Shown here: piece by piece, positions 1 through 4,943 of the stretch
Layout: the number at the start of each line of letters is the position of its first letter
Position numbering within the stretch: the first letter of the stretch is position 1
Assembly (NCBI GenBank): GCA_025938055.1
Contig: JAICQC010000356.1
Location: 1 to 5,035, forward strand
Reading direction: 5' to 3'
Origin: Anaerolineales bacterium
GTDB taxonomy: Bacteria > Chloroflexota > Anaerolineae > Anaerolineales > Villigracilaceae
Length of the DNA stretch: 5,035 nucleotides
Translations under genes and position numbers: made by a program
Notes under the pieces: generated by a model
What the model saw: the letters and a program-made list of their open reading frames with translations, nothing else
The model's database searches: none
Told to the model about the DNA's origin: nothing

Positions 1-83
1 ATTGTTTGCCTGTACAGGTTGTCAGGCATCCGTTTTTGGATATCCCGCTGGTGCTGCCCGAAACGGAAAATAAAAAGATGTAG
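1..83 (+). CDS. C-terminal end of an unidentified gene (5' part outside window)
   Basis: Reading from base 3, an open frame runs into a TAG stop at 81-83 and gives a peptide ending PVQVVRHPFLDIPLVLPE followed by TENKKM. The mixed hydrophobic and proline-rich stretch with a charged tail looks like a genuine protein C-terminus. A competing frame from base 2 also stays open, to TAA at 71-73, but gives a low-complexity peptide, so frame 3 is preferred. No family can be assigned from about 26 residues. The gene converges on the DUF4258/DUF2283 operon, and its last codons (AAT AAA AAG ATG TAG) overlap the minus-strand terminator hairpin and its U-tract template. Confidence is limited because only 27 codons, including the stop, are visible. 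Confidence 0.42.
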   Translation, partial: CLPVQVVRHPFLDIPLVLPETENKKM

Positions 84-111
84 TGTTGAGCCATTGCCCA
101 ACACTACATCT
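67..111 (-). terminator. Intrinsic terminator of the DUF4258-DUF2283 operon
   Basis: Positions 76-88 and 99-111 form a perfect 13-bp inverted repeat (core GATGTAGTGTTG / CAACACTACATC) around a 10-nt loop. Read on the minus strand, the hairpin is followed at once by TTTTTATTTT (complement of 67-76), the classic Rho-independent layout. It begins 19 nt after the DUF2283 stop. On the plus strand the hairpin is followed by TCATGTATTATC, not a U-run, so it should act mainly on minus-strand transcripts, although it could partly stop the convergent gene as well. Confidence 0.85.
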
Positions 112-129
112 CATGTATTATCTATTCTC

Positions 130-336
130 TCATCCCGCCGTGGGCGAGACCTGATATTCAATCTTGCTTGGCACGGTTACGCGCCGAGATGCATCCAGGA
201 TCTCAAGCGAAACAAGGTTGCCTTGAGCGTCATAATCCAATATTACCCCAGGCTTGTCCTCATCGCTTTCGGCGACGGGTTTTTCGGCAAAAATGATCGT
301 CAGTGTATCAGTTTCACGGTCATAAATAACTTTCAT
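130..336 (-). CDS. DUF2283 family small protein, possible antitoxin-like partner
   Basis: This encodes a 68-residue acidic protein matching the DUF2283 pattern. It opens with MKVIYDRETDTLTI, has an AESDED segment near residues 22-27, and then GVILDYDAQGNLVSLEILDA, the family's usual two-part beta-rich layout ending in E-[IV]-L-[DN]-A. Its length is typical, so it looks complete. The ATG at 334-336 is supported by GGAG (344-347, minus strand) 7 nt upstream, lying inside the last codons of the preceding gene. The start is only 3 nt past the DUF4258 stop, so the two are almost certainly co-transcribed and probably translationally coupled. The molecular function of DUF2283 is not established to my knowledge. 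Small acidic partners next to small basic proteins suggest a toxin-antitoxin-like role, which is inference. A strong terminator follows 19 nt downstream. Confidence 0.88.
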   Translation of the reverse strand: MKVIYDRETDTLTIIFAEKPVAESDEDKPGVILDYDAQGNLVSLEILDASRRVTVPSKIEYQVSPTAG

Positions 337-347
337 GCTTCATCTCC
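337..347 (-). promoter_or_regulatory. Ribosome binding site of the DUF2283 gene inside the DUF4258 gene
   Basis: Minus-strand GGAG (344-347) lies 7 nt before the ATG at 336. It overlaps the final codons of the DUF4258 gene, whose TGA is at 340-342. This makes translational coupling between the two genes likely and fixes the DUF2283 start. Confidence 0.7.
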
Positions 348-618
348 AGTATTTGTCAAGCTTGCTGGTCCGGTAAACAGTTACCACACGAGGTGGTTTG
401 TAATCAATGTCAATGAAAACACGTAGAATGTACGTCTTAAGAGATTCATCCGTTTTAACTTTTATTTGATACACAACTCGGCCCTCTCGAACCATTTCCA
501 TTTGCTCAGCGGCCGCTAAAACTTTTCTGACATCCTCTCGACTAATATTACGCCGCTCCATCTCCATCTCTGCATGCTTTGTAAGCTCAAAGTCGTATAT
601 GGGAGCAATCTCAGGCAT
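340..618 (-). CDS. DUF4258 family small protein, possible toxin-like partner
   Basis: This encodes a 92-residue protein with the DUF4258 layout. An N-terminal helix motif TKHAEMEMERRNIS (residues 13-26; His15, Arg22, Arg23) is followed by a helix EDVRKVLAAAEQ, then beta strands with GRVVYQIKV (46-54), YILRVFIDID (63-72) and RVVTVYRTSKLDKYW (77-91). The HA-x-x-x-M-x-x-R-x-I opening and VVTVY ending are what I recognise as diagnostic. Biochemical activity of the family is not settled. The fold resembles small single-domain toxins, and the downstream partner is a DUF2283 protein, so a toxin-antitoxin-like pair is a reasonable inference only. The ATG at 618 has no visible Shine-Dalgarno sequence, but an extended -10 sits 10 nt upstream, so the message may be nearly leaderless. 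The gene sits in lower-GC DNA (about 43% by hand count over 361-540) than moaA, which hints at a separate origin. Confidence 0.86.
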   Translation of the reverse strand: MPEIAPIYDFELTKHAEMEMERRNISREDVRKVLAAAEQMEMVREGRVVYQIKVKTDESLKTYILRVFIDIDYKPPRVVTVYRTSKLDKYWR

Positions 619-628
619 ATGTGTTCAC

Positions 629-658
629 AGTATAGCACAGGAGGTTGACCGGCTTTAA
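629..658 (-). promoter_or_regulatory. Extended -10 promoter of the DUF4258-DUF2283 operon
   Basis: On the minus strand, TGCTATACT (629-637) forms an extended -10 (TG-N-TATACT, 5 of 6 matches to TATAAT). The best -35 candidate is a poor TTAAAG (653-658) at 18 nt spacing, so the TG extension probably compensates. Transcription would start near 622, only a few bases before the ATG at 618. The -35 region directly abuts the U-tract of the upstream rnk terminator. Confidence 0.55.
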
Positions 659-699
659 ACAAAAACTTCCGAGCGCTTTGCAAAGCGCTCGGAAGTTTT
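653..699 (-). terminator. Intrinsic terminator after rnk: perfect 38-bp palindrome
   Basis: Positions 662-680 and 681-699 are exact reverse complements (arm core CTTCCGAGCGCTTTG), giving a GC-rich stem with a tight TTGC-centred loop and A/T flanks that pair with each other. Read on the minus strand the hairpin ends in TTTTTGTTT, a good U-tract, and it starts 19 nt after the rnk stop. On the plus strand it ends in only four T, so a weak bidirectional effect is possible, but no plus-strand gene reads into it. Confidence 0.88.
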
Positions 700-717
700 G
701 ACTATATCAGCAACTAA

Positions 718-1134
718 CTAAAGATCAAAATCCCCTGATGCCTCAGGCTGGTACAGGATCTTTTCCACTTTCAGCCGCCGCTTGCCTGCCGGTACTTCCC
801 ACTCGAACACATCGCCCACCCGATACCCCAGCATGGCGGTCCCGATCGGCGCCAGGATGGAGATCCTACCCTGGCTGGTATCGGCATTCTCAGGGTAGAC
901 CAGCGTGTAGGTCTCCTCTTCGCCAGTATCCAGGTCGGTCAGCGCCACCGTCGAGTTCATGGTGATCACATCGCCGGGGATGTCCTGCGGGACGACGATC
1001 TGCGCCCGCTCCAGTTCGCCGCGCAGTTGCTCCAGGTACACACTACCGCGGTACTCGCCCGCTTGCGCGTTCACGATCAATTCGATCAGATGTTTCTGGT
1101 CCAGTTCCGTAATTTGAATGGTTCGTTCGGTCAT
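718..1134 (-). CDS. rnk: Rnk/GreA C-terminal-domain family RNA polymerase-binding factor (regulator of nucleoside diphosphate kinase type)
   Basis: This encodes a 138-residue protein close in length and layout to E. coli Rnk (about 136 aa). A short N-terminal helical segment (residues 9-47, with LDQKHLIELI and LRGELERAQIV) replaces the long GreA coiled coil. It is followed by the GreA/GreB C-terminal FKBP-like domain: DVITMNS (55-61), TLVYPE (77-82), LAPIGTAMLGYRVGD (94-108), WEVP (112-115) and the Rnk-like ending YQPEASGDFDL (128-138). Rnk binds RNA polymerase at the secondary channel but, with its short helical arm, does not act as a GreA-type cleavage factor; in E. coli it influences nucleoside diphosphate kinase levels. 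An in-frame GTG at 1164 would add 10 residues, but ATG 1134 has AGGAG 5 nt upstream and matches the family N-terminus. It lies 30 nt after the cysS stop and is followed by a strong terminator, so it is the last gene of the unit. Confidence 0.9.
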   Translation of the reverse strand: MTERTIQITELDQKHLIELIVNAQAGEYRGSVYLEQLRGELERAQIVVPQDIPGDVITMNSTVALTDLDTGEEETYTLVYPENADTSQGRISILAPIGTAMLGYRVGDVFEWEVPAGKRRLKVEKILYQPEASGDFDL

Positions 1135-1144
1135 TCTATCTCCT
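1135..1144 (-). promoter_or_regulatory. Ribosome binding site fixing the rnk start
   Basis: Minus-strand AGGAG at 1140-1144 lies 5 nt before ATG 1134. It decides in favour of this start over the upstream in-frame GTG (1164), which abuts the cysS stop codon and has no Shine-Dalgarno sequence of its own. Confidence 0.8.
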
Positions 1145-1164
1145 ATATGATTGCCATAAGGCAC

Positions 1165-2562
1165 TTAACCCCACCTCCATGTGGTGCCTTCCTTGCTATC
1201 TTCGATCACTACTCCCCGTTCCTTCAACTTATTGCGGATCAGGTCGGAAAGCTGCCAGAGTTTTTGTTTTCGTACTTCGCTGCGCACTTCCACCAGCAGG
1301 TCGATGAATTTATCTGCATCGCCGGAGCCCTGCTTTTCCTGCAGGCGCAAGCCAAGCACGCTGGTTAGCTCACGCAGGGTCAATTGCGCCGACTGGAGCT
1401 GTTCATCCATAGAGCCATTGTCACGAGCGGTGTTGATGGCTTTGACCAGCTCATACAGCCCGGCAAGCGCCAGCGGCGTATTGAAGTCATCGTCCATGGC
1501 GTTGGTGAAAGCCTGCCGGGTCGTTTCAGTCTGGGTCGCGAGTGCCGCGACGGCTTCGGGGGAGAGCCCCTTTGCCGAAGCAGGAGCCGGTCGAAAGGCG
1601 GACTTGAGCCGCTCTAATGACTTCTCGGCGGCGTCCTGCGTCTCTTCATTGAAGATGAGCGGCGCGCGATAGTTGCCACTTAACACGAGCATCCGCATGA
1701 CATCTGCGTCCCGCTTGGAGAGGAACTCCTTGATCGAGACGATATTACCCAGTGACTTGGACATCTTCTCGCCGCCAAGCTGCAGCATGCCGTTGTGAAT
1801 CCAATAGCGGGCAAAGGGCTTGCCCGTGTACGATTCCGTCTGGGCGATCTCGTTCTCGTGATGAGGGAAGATCAGGTCATTGCCGCCGCCGTGGATGTCG
1901 ATCTGTTCGCCGAGCTCAGCGAGATTCATCGCCGAGCATTCGATGTGCCAGCCGGGGCGACCTTTGCCCCACGGGCTGTCCCACGAGATTTCGCCGGGCT
2001 TGGCGGTTTTCCACAGGGCGAAATCCATTGGGTGGTCCTTCGCTTCGCCCACCTCGATGCGCGCGCCAGCCTGCATGTCGTCGAGCTTGCGCCCGGAGAG
2101 TTTGCCATAGTCCTCGTCGCCGGTCACGCTGAAATACACATCGCCGTTCGACGCGGCATAGGCGGCTTCCTTCTGGATCAACCCCTGGATGAACTCAATG
2201 ATGAGCGGCATGGTCTTGCTGACCTGCGGGTTGGATGTGGCAGGCAGCACGTTGAGGTCCTCCAGGTCATTTGTGTAATCTTCGATGTAGCGCTGCGAAA
2301 GCTTCAGTGGATCTTCGCCGAGCTGGTTGGCGCGGTTGATGATCTTGTCGTCCACGTCGGTGTAGTTCATCACGTGCTGGACCTTGTAGCCGCGGTATTC
2401 GAGGTAGCGTCGGATGATATCGAACACCAGCGCAGACATGGCATGACCCACATGCGCGTCGTTATAAACGGTCACACCGCAGACGTACATCTTGACGACG
2501 TTCGGCTCAAGGGTTTGAAAGTCTTCTTTTTTGCGAGTGAGTGTGTTGTAGAGGCGGATCAT
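1165..2562 (-). CDS. cysS: Cysteinyl-tRNA synthetase
   Basis: This cytoplasmic class I aminoacyl-tRNA synthetase charges tRNA-Cys with cysteine using ATP. The 465-residue length agrees with E. coli CysS (461). The HIGH-type motif is HVGH (37-40) within [16 protein letters not shown], and KMSKS is at 266-270. The four zinc ligands that select cysteine thiolate are all present: Cys28, Cys209 (WHIEC), His234 and Glu238 (FPHHENE). The DALR-like helical region follows KMSKS, and the protein ends in the usual anticodon-binding tail [16 protein letters not shown]. Nothing is truncated. The ATG at 2562 gives the standard [10 protein letters not shown] start; only a weak GGTGA is seen upstream. It lies 106 nt after the PIN-TRAM stop and 30 nt before rnk on the same strand. 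I found no convincing promoter or T-box in the gap, so read-through from the PIN-TRAM promoter is the simplest model. Confidence 0.98.
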   Translation of the reverse strand: MIRLYNTLTRKKEDFQTLEPNVVKMYVCGVTVYNDAHVGHAMSALVFDIIRRYLEYRGYKVQHVMNYTDVDDKIINRANQLGEDPLKLSQRYIEDYTNDLEDLNVLPATSNPQVSKTMPLIIEFIQGLIQKEAAYAASNGDVYFSVTGDEDYGKLSGRKLDDMQAGARIEVGEAKDHPMDFALWKTAKPGEISWDSPWGKGRPGWHIECSAMNLAELGEQIDIHGGGNDLIFPHHENEIAQTESYTGKPFARYWIHNGMLQLGGEKMSKSLGNIVSIKEFLSKRDADVMRMLVLSGNYRAPLIFNEETQDAAEKSLERLKSAFRPAPASAKGLSPEAVAALATQTETTRQAFTNAMDDDFNTPLALAGLYELVKAINTARDNGSMDEQLQSAQLTLRELTSVLGLRLQEKQGSGDADKFIDLLVEVRSEVRKQKLWQLSDLIRNKLKERGVVIEDSKEGTTWRWG

Positions 2563-2566
2563 TTTT

Positions 2567-2659
2567 CACCACAAGGGACACAAAGGGACACAAAGAAAAT
2601 CTATGGAAAGGCGATTCCCCTTAGGACTTCCAACCTTAGTGCTCCTCGTGTCCTTCGTG
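2567..2659. repeat. Imperfect inverted-repeat element with GGGACACAAA words, upstream of cysS
   Basis: The left arm (2570-2595) contains two tandem GGGACACAAA copies (2575-2584 and 2585-2594). The right arm (2635-2659, CTTAGTGCTCCTCGTGTCC plus TTCGTG) is approximately its reverse complement: CACAAGGGACAC against CACGAAGGACAC, then further matches ending in AAG. The arms enclose about 39 nt. Together they fill nearly the whole gap between the PIN-TRAM stop and the cysS start. Sequences of this CACAAAGGACACAAAG style are, from memory, scattered between genes in many environmental bacterial genomes, so this is probably a dispersed non-coding repeat (MITE-like or REP-like) that may fold in the transcript. 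The arms are diverged and there is no U-tract, so it is not a clear terminator. Confidence 0.6.
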
Positions 2660-2668
2660 TTTAAATTT

Positions 2669-3763
2669 TTACTTCTTCTTTCTACCGTTATCCTCTTCTA
2701 CGCGGGCGAAGATCATACGCCCCGCTGCGGTCTGCAGCACCTTGGTGACCACCACTTGCTTGTACTCGCCGATGTAATCGTGCCCGTTCTCCACCACCAC
2801 CATCGTGCCGTCATCCATGTAGCCCACGCCCTGACCGAACTCCTTGCCTTCCTGGAAGATGTTCAGAGTCATGTGCTCGCTTGGCAGCACCACCGATTTG
2901 ACCGCGTTCGCCAGCTCGTTGATATTCAGGATGGTCACGCCCTGCAGCTCGGCGATACGGTTCAAGTTGTAGTCGTTCGTCAGGATCGGACACTTCAACT
3001 GCCGCGCCAGCACCACCAGCTTGTCGTCTACCTCGCGCACGCCCTCGGCATTGATGTCGCTGATGCGCACCAGGATGTTCGGCAGTTTCTGCAGCTCGGC
3101 AAGCACTTCCATACCGCGCCGTCCACGCTGGCGGCGCAAGCCATCCGGCGAGTCAGCGATATATTGCAGTTCGTTCAACACAAAACGCGGGATCAGCAGT
3201 GTGCCCGGCAGGAAGCCCGTCTTGGCAATATCTGCCACGCGCCCGTCGATGATCACACTCGTATCCAGTAAGATTGTCCGGTTGAGGTTTGTCCAGGAGG
3301 AGGAGGAACCGCTCGCCTCTGTATTTCGTCCGCTCAGTGTGCTTACCAGCCCCATCAGGTCGCCCTGGCGCATCACGAACAGCGAAACGCCAAAGTACGA
3401 GAAAGCCAGCACGCCGAGAAACGGCAGGATCTGCCCGAACGGCGGCGGTAATTGCGAAAACGGGAACGAGAGCAGCGCCGCGGTCAGCAAGCCCACGATC
3501 AGCCCGGTGAGCCCAGCGAAGAGCGTCTCAGCCGAGAGCCGCCCCAGCCGGGTGCGGATGGCGCGTGCCGGGCGGGTGGTAATATAAGGCGTAAGGACCA
3601 GCCCCGCCAGCATCCCCACCAGTCCAAAGACCACTCTGTATAGCATTACCTGCCCGGGATTGAACGGCTCGATGCGGGCAGCCCAGCCCCCGAATGACCA
3701 CCCCAACAGCCCAACGATCACCATGCCCATCAGACGAAATACAAATTCCACACTGAAAATCAT
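2669..3763 (-). CDS. Membrane-anchored PIN-TRAM domain protein (YacL-like putative nuclease)
   Basis: This is a 364-residue protein. The N-terminus carries about four hydrophobic membrane segments (roughly 10-29, 41-62, 81-100 and 110-131). A Gly/Ser linker follows, with four serines at 153-156 from a (TCC)4 coding repeat. A PIN domain spans about 163-290: ILLDTSVIIDGRVADI (Asp167), FVLNELQYIAD (Glu198), EVDDKLVVLA (Asp246/Asp247) and ILTNDYNLNR (Asp264), so the acidic metal-binding set of PIN ribonucleases is intact. The C-terminal TRAM domain (about 292-355, with GQGVGYMDDGTMVVVENG) is an RNA-binding beta-barrel. The architecture matches Bacillus YacL and its relatives. The substrate is unknown; membrane-linked RNA processing or decay is inferred. 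ATG 3763 was chosen because AAGGAG (3772-3777) lies 8 nt upstream; the longer frame to 3856 would include the promoter. It is the first gene of a probable PIN-TRAM, cysS, rnk unit. Confidence 0.93.
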   Translation of the reverse strand: MIFSVEFVFRLMGMVIVGLLGWSFGGWAARIEPFNPGQVMLYRVVFGLVGMLAGLVLTPYITTRPARAIRTRLGRLSAETLFAGLTGLIVGLLTAALLSFPFSQLPPPFGQILPFLGVLAFSYFGVSLFVMRQGDLMGLVSTLSGRNTEASGSSSSWTNLNRTILLDTSVIIDGRVADIAKTGFLPGTLLIPRFVLNELQYIADSPDGLRRQRGRRGMEVLAELQKLPNILVRISDINAEGVREVDDKLVVLARQLKCPILTNDYNLNRIAELQGVTILNINELANAVKSVVLPSEHMTLNIFQEGKEFGQGVGYMDDGTMVVVENGHDYIGEYKQVVVTKVLQTAAGRMIFARVEEDNGRKKK

Positions 3764-3777
3764 ACAAGAAACTCCTT
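3764..3777 (-). promoter_or_regulatory. Ribosome binding site fixing the PIN-TRAM start
   Basis: Minus-strand AAGGAG at 3772-3777, 8 nt before ATG 3763, is the strongest Shine-Dalgarno sequence in the window. It excludes the 31-residue upstream in-frame extension to 3856, which would lie across the promoter. Confidence 0.82.
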
Positions 3778-3803
3778 GATAATTGCTCTTAAATAATGCT
3801 AGC

Positions 3804-3832
3804 ATCATAGCATGCCTGATGTGCCAAGTCAA
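3804..3832 (-). promoter_or_regulatory. Sigma70-type promoter of the PIN-TRAM/cysS/rnk unit
   Basis: On the minus strand, -35 TTGACT (3827-3832, 5 of 6 to consensus) is followed by a 17-nt spacer and -10 TATGAT (3804-3809, 5 of 6), with an extended TGC just before the -10. Transcription would begin near 3797, leaving a leader of about 35 nt that contains the AAGGAG site. This is the best promoter in the window. A perfect 10-bp palindrome, ATGCTAGCAT (3796-3805), overlaps the -10 and start site. Confidence 0.82.
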
Positions 3833-3870
3833 CTGGCTTGCCGCGTGCTTACACATTGCTTATATACAGT

Positions 3871-3879
3871 TGTTATAAT
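3871..3879 (+). promoter_or_regulatory. Extended -10 promoter of moaA
   Basis: TGTTATAAT is a perfect extended -10 (TG-N-TATAAT). No good -35 is found at 17 nt, as expected for extended -10 promoters. The predicted start near 3886 leaves about 7 nt before the ATG at 3893, so the transcript would be close to leaderless. A second, weaker arrangement (TTGCCG, 17 nt, TATATA at 3861-3866) lies just upstream and could give a longer leader. Confidence 0.62.
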
Positions 3880-3892
3880 GAAAGACACTCTT

Positions 3893-4921
3893 ATGAACCT
3901 TCCTGAATCACTCGCCCCGTCCCTGACTGATGCCCTGAATCGCCCCCTGCGGGACCTGCGCATTTCGGTCACCGACCGTTGTAACTTCCGCTGTGTCTAC
4001 TGCATGCCCAAGGAAGTGTTCGGTCCCGATTACACGTTCCTGCACCGCGACCAGATCCTCACGTTCGAGGAGATCACCAGGCTTGCCGGTATCTTTGCCG
4101 GGCACGGCGTCCGCAAGATCCGTCTCACCGGCGGCGAACCTCTGGTGCGGCGCGACCTGCCTGCGCTGGTCGCCATGCTCGCTGGCATCCCGGACCTCGA
4201 CCTGACATTGACCACGAACGGCACCCTGCTCACCAGGCACGCCCGCGCCCTCAGGGATGCCGGGCTCAAGCGCGTCACCGTCAGCCTCGATTCGCTGGAC
4301 GACGAGACCTTCAAGCGCATGAACGATGTGAACTTCCCCGTCAGCAAGGTGCTGGACGGTATGGACGCCGCGGCCGAAGCCGGGCTGGGACCCATCAAGG
4401 TCAACATGGTAGTCAAGCGCGGATTGAATGAAACGAGTATCCTGCCGATGGCGCGCTTCTTCCGTGAGAAGGGCTACATCCTGCGCTTCATTGAATACAT
4501 GGACGTGGGTCACAGCAATGGCTGGCGCATGGACGATGTGGTGCCCGCCGCCGAGATCATCCGCACCATCCATGCCGAGCTGCCGCTCGAGCCCGCCGAC
4601 CCGAATTACACTGGCGAGGTGGCGGAACGCTGGCGGTACATAGACGGTGGCGGCGAGATCGGCGTCATCGCTTCGGTCACGCAGGCGTTCTGCAGCACCT
4701 GCACCCGCGCCCGCCTCTCTGCCGAGGGCAAGCTCTACACCTGCCTGTTCGGCGTTAAGGGATACGACTTCCGCGCCCTGCTGCGCGGTGGCGCCACCGA
4801 TGAAGATATCTCCCAGGTGGTCGCAAACGTTTGGGGCAAACGCACGGACCGCTATTCTGAGATCCGCTCGGAGAATACCATCTCCCTTCCCAAGGTGGAA
4901 ATGTCGCATATTGGGGGATAA
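3893..4921 (+). CDS. moaA: GTP 3',8-cyclase MoaA, radical SAM, molybdenum cofactor synthesis
   Basis: MoaA converts GTP to 3',8-cyclo-7,8-dihydro-GTP, which MoaC turns into cyclic pyranopterin monophosphate, the first stage of molybdenum cofactor synthesis in the cytoplasm. The 342-residue product has the radical-SAM cluster motif CNFRCVYC (Cys30, Cys34, Cys37), the SAM-binding GGEP (80-83), and the MoaA-specific C-terminal 4Fe-4S ligands Cys267-x2-Cys270-x13-Cys284. Arg272 and Arg274 lie in the loop after Cys270, where the substrate-binding arginines of the family lie. It ends in the catalytically required Gly-Gly tail (SHIGG). Length and motifs are complete. Three in-frame starts exist (3812, 3878, 3893). 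3893 is preferred because the perfect extended -10 at 3871-3879 would place the first two at or upstream of the transcription start; there is no strong Shine-Dalgarno sequence. Other moa/moe genes are not in the window. The gene is GC-rich (68% by hand count at 4081-4140). Confidence 0.96.
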   Translation: MNLPESLAPSLTDALNRPLRDLRISVTDRCNFRCVYCMPKEVFGPDYTFLHRDQILTFEEITRLAGIFAGHGVRKIRLTGGEPLVRRDLPALVAMLAGIPDLDLTLTTNGTLLTRHARALRDAGLKRVTVSLDSLDDETFKRMNDVNFPVSKVLDGMDAAAEAGLGPIKVNMVVKRGLNETSILPMARFFREKGYILRFIEYMDVGHSNGWRMDDVVPAAEIIRTIHAELPLEPADPNYTGEVAERWRYIDGGGEIGVIASVTQAFCSTCTRARLSAEGKLYTCLFGVKGYDFRALLRGGATDEDISQVVANVWGKRTDRYSEIRSENTISLPKVEMSHIGG

Positions 4922-4922
4922 C

Positions 4923-4937
4923 CGGGCGAGCCGCCCG
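4923..4937 (+). other. Short GC-rich hairpin between moaA and the lipoprotein gene
   Basis: CGGGCG (4923-4928) and CGCCCG (4932-4937) pair perfectly around an AGC loop, one base after the moaA stop. It is not followed by a U-tract, so it is a poor intrinsic terminator. It might instead stabilise the moaA 3' end or modulate the next gene, whose ATG is 6 nt further on. Confidence 0.35.
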
Positions 4938-4943
4938 TATCGT

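Noticed and set aside
7..28. TGCCTG...CAGGCA inverted repeat and CCTGTACAGG palindrome
   Set aside because: It lies within the probable coding end of the partial gene, is short, and has no U-tract or promoter context.
19..426. 135-codon plus-strand frame over the DUF2283 gene
   Set aside because: It crosses a terminator hairpin and lies antisense to two recognisable small families; no RBS or motif supports it.
1135..1164. GTG start at 1164 extending rnk by 10 residues
   Set aside because: It abuts the cysS stop and lacks an RBS; ATG 1134 has AGGAG at 5 nt and fits the family N-terminus.
1795..2664. 289-codon open frame on the plus strand opposite cysS
   Set aside because: It is antisense to a complete cysS with all zinc ligands, and its His/Val/Asp-rich composition is typical of a reverse-frame shadow.
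2563..2668. T-box or other tRNA-sensing leader before cysS
   Set aside because: No T-box consensus, specifier loop or terminator/antiterminator pair was seen; the gap is filled by the inverted-repeat element.
2603..3271. 222-codon plus-strand frame opposite the PIN-TRAM gene
   Set aside because: The peptide is His/Gln/Val-rich reverse-frame noise, while the minus strand encodes intact PIN and TRAM domains.
3295..3306. (AGG)4 microsatellite
   Set aside because: It encodes the Ser153-156 linker between the membrane and PIN domains; it is short and ordinary, although slippage could vary the linker length.
3764..3856. Upstream in-frame ATG at 3856 for the PIN-TRAM gene
   Set aside because: It would be upstream of the near-consensus promoter, and the ATG at 3763 has AAGGAG 8 nt before it.
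3840..3892. Molybdenum cofactor riboswitch upstream of moaA
   Set aside because: The distance from the best promoter to the start codon is about 7 nt and even the weaker upstream promoter leaves too little room.
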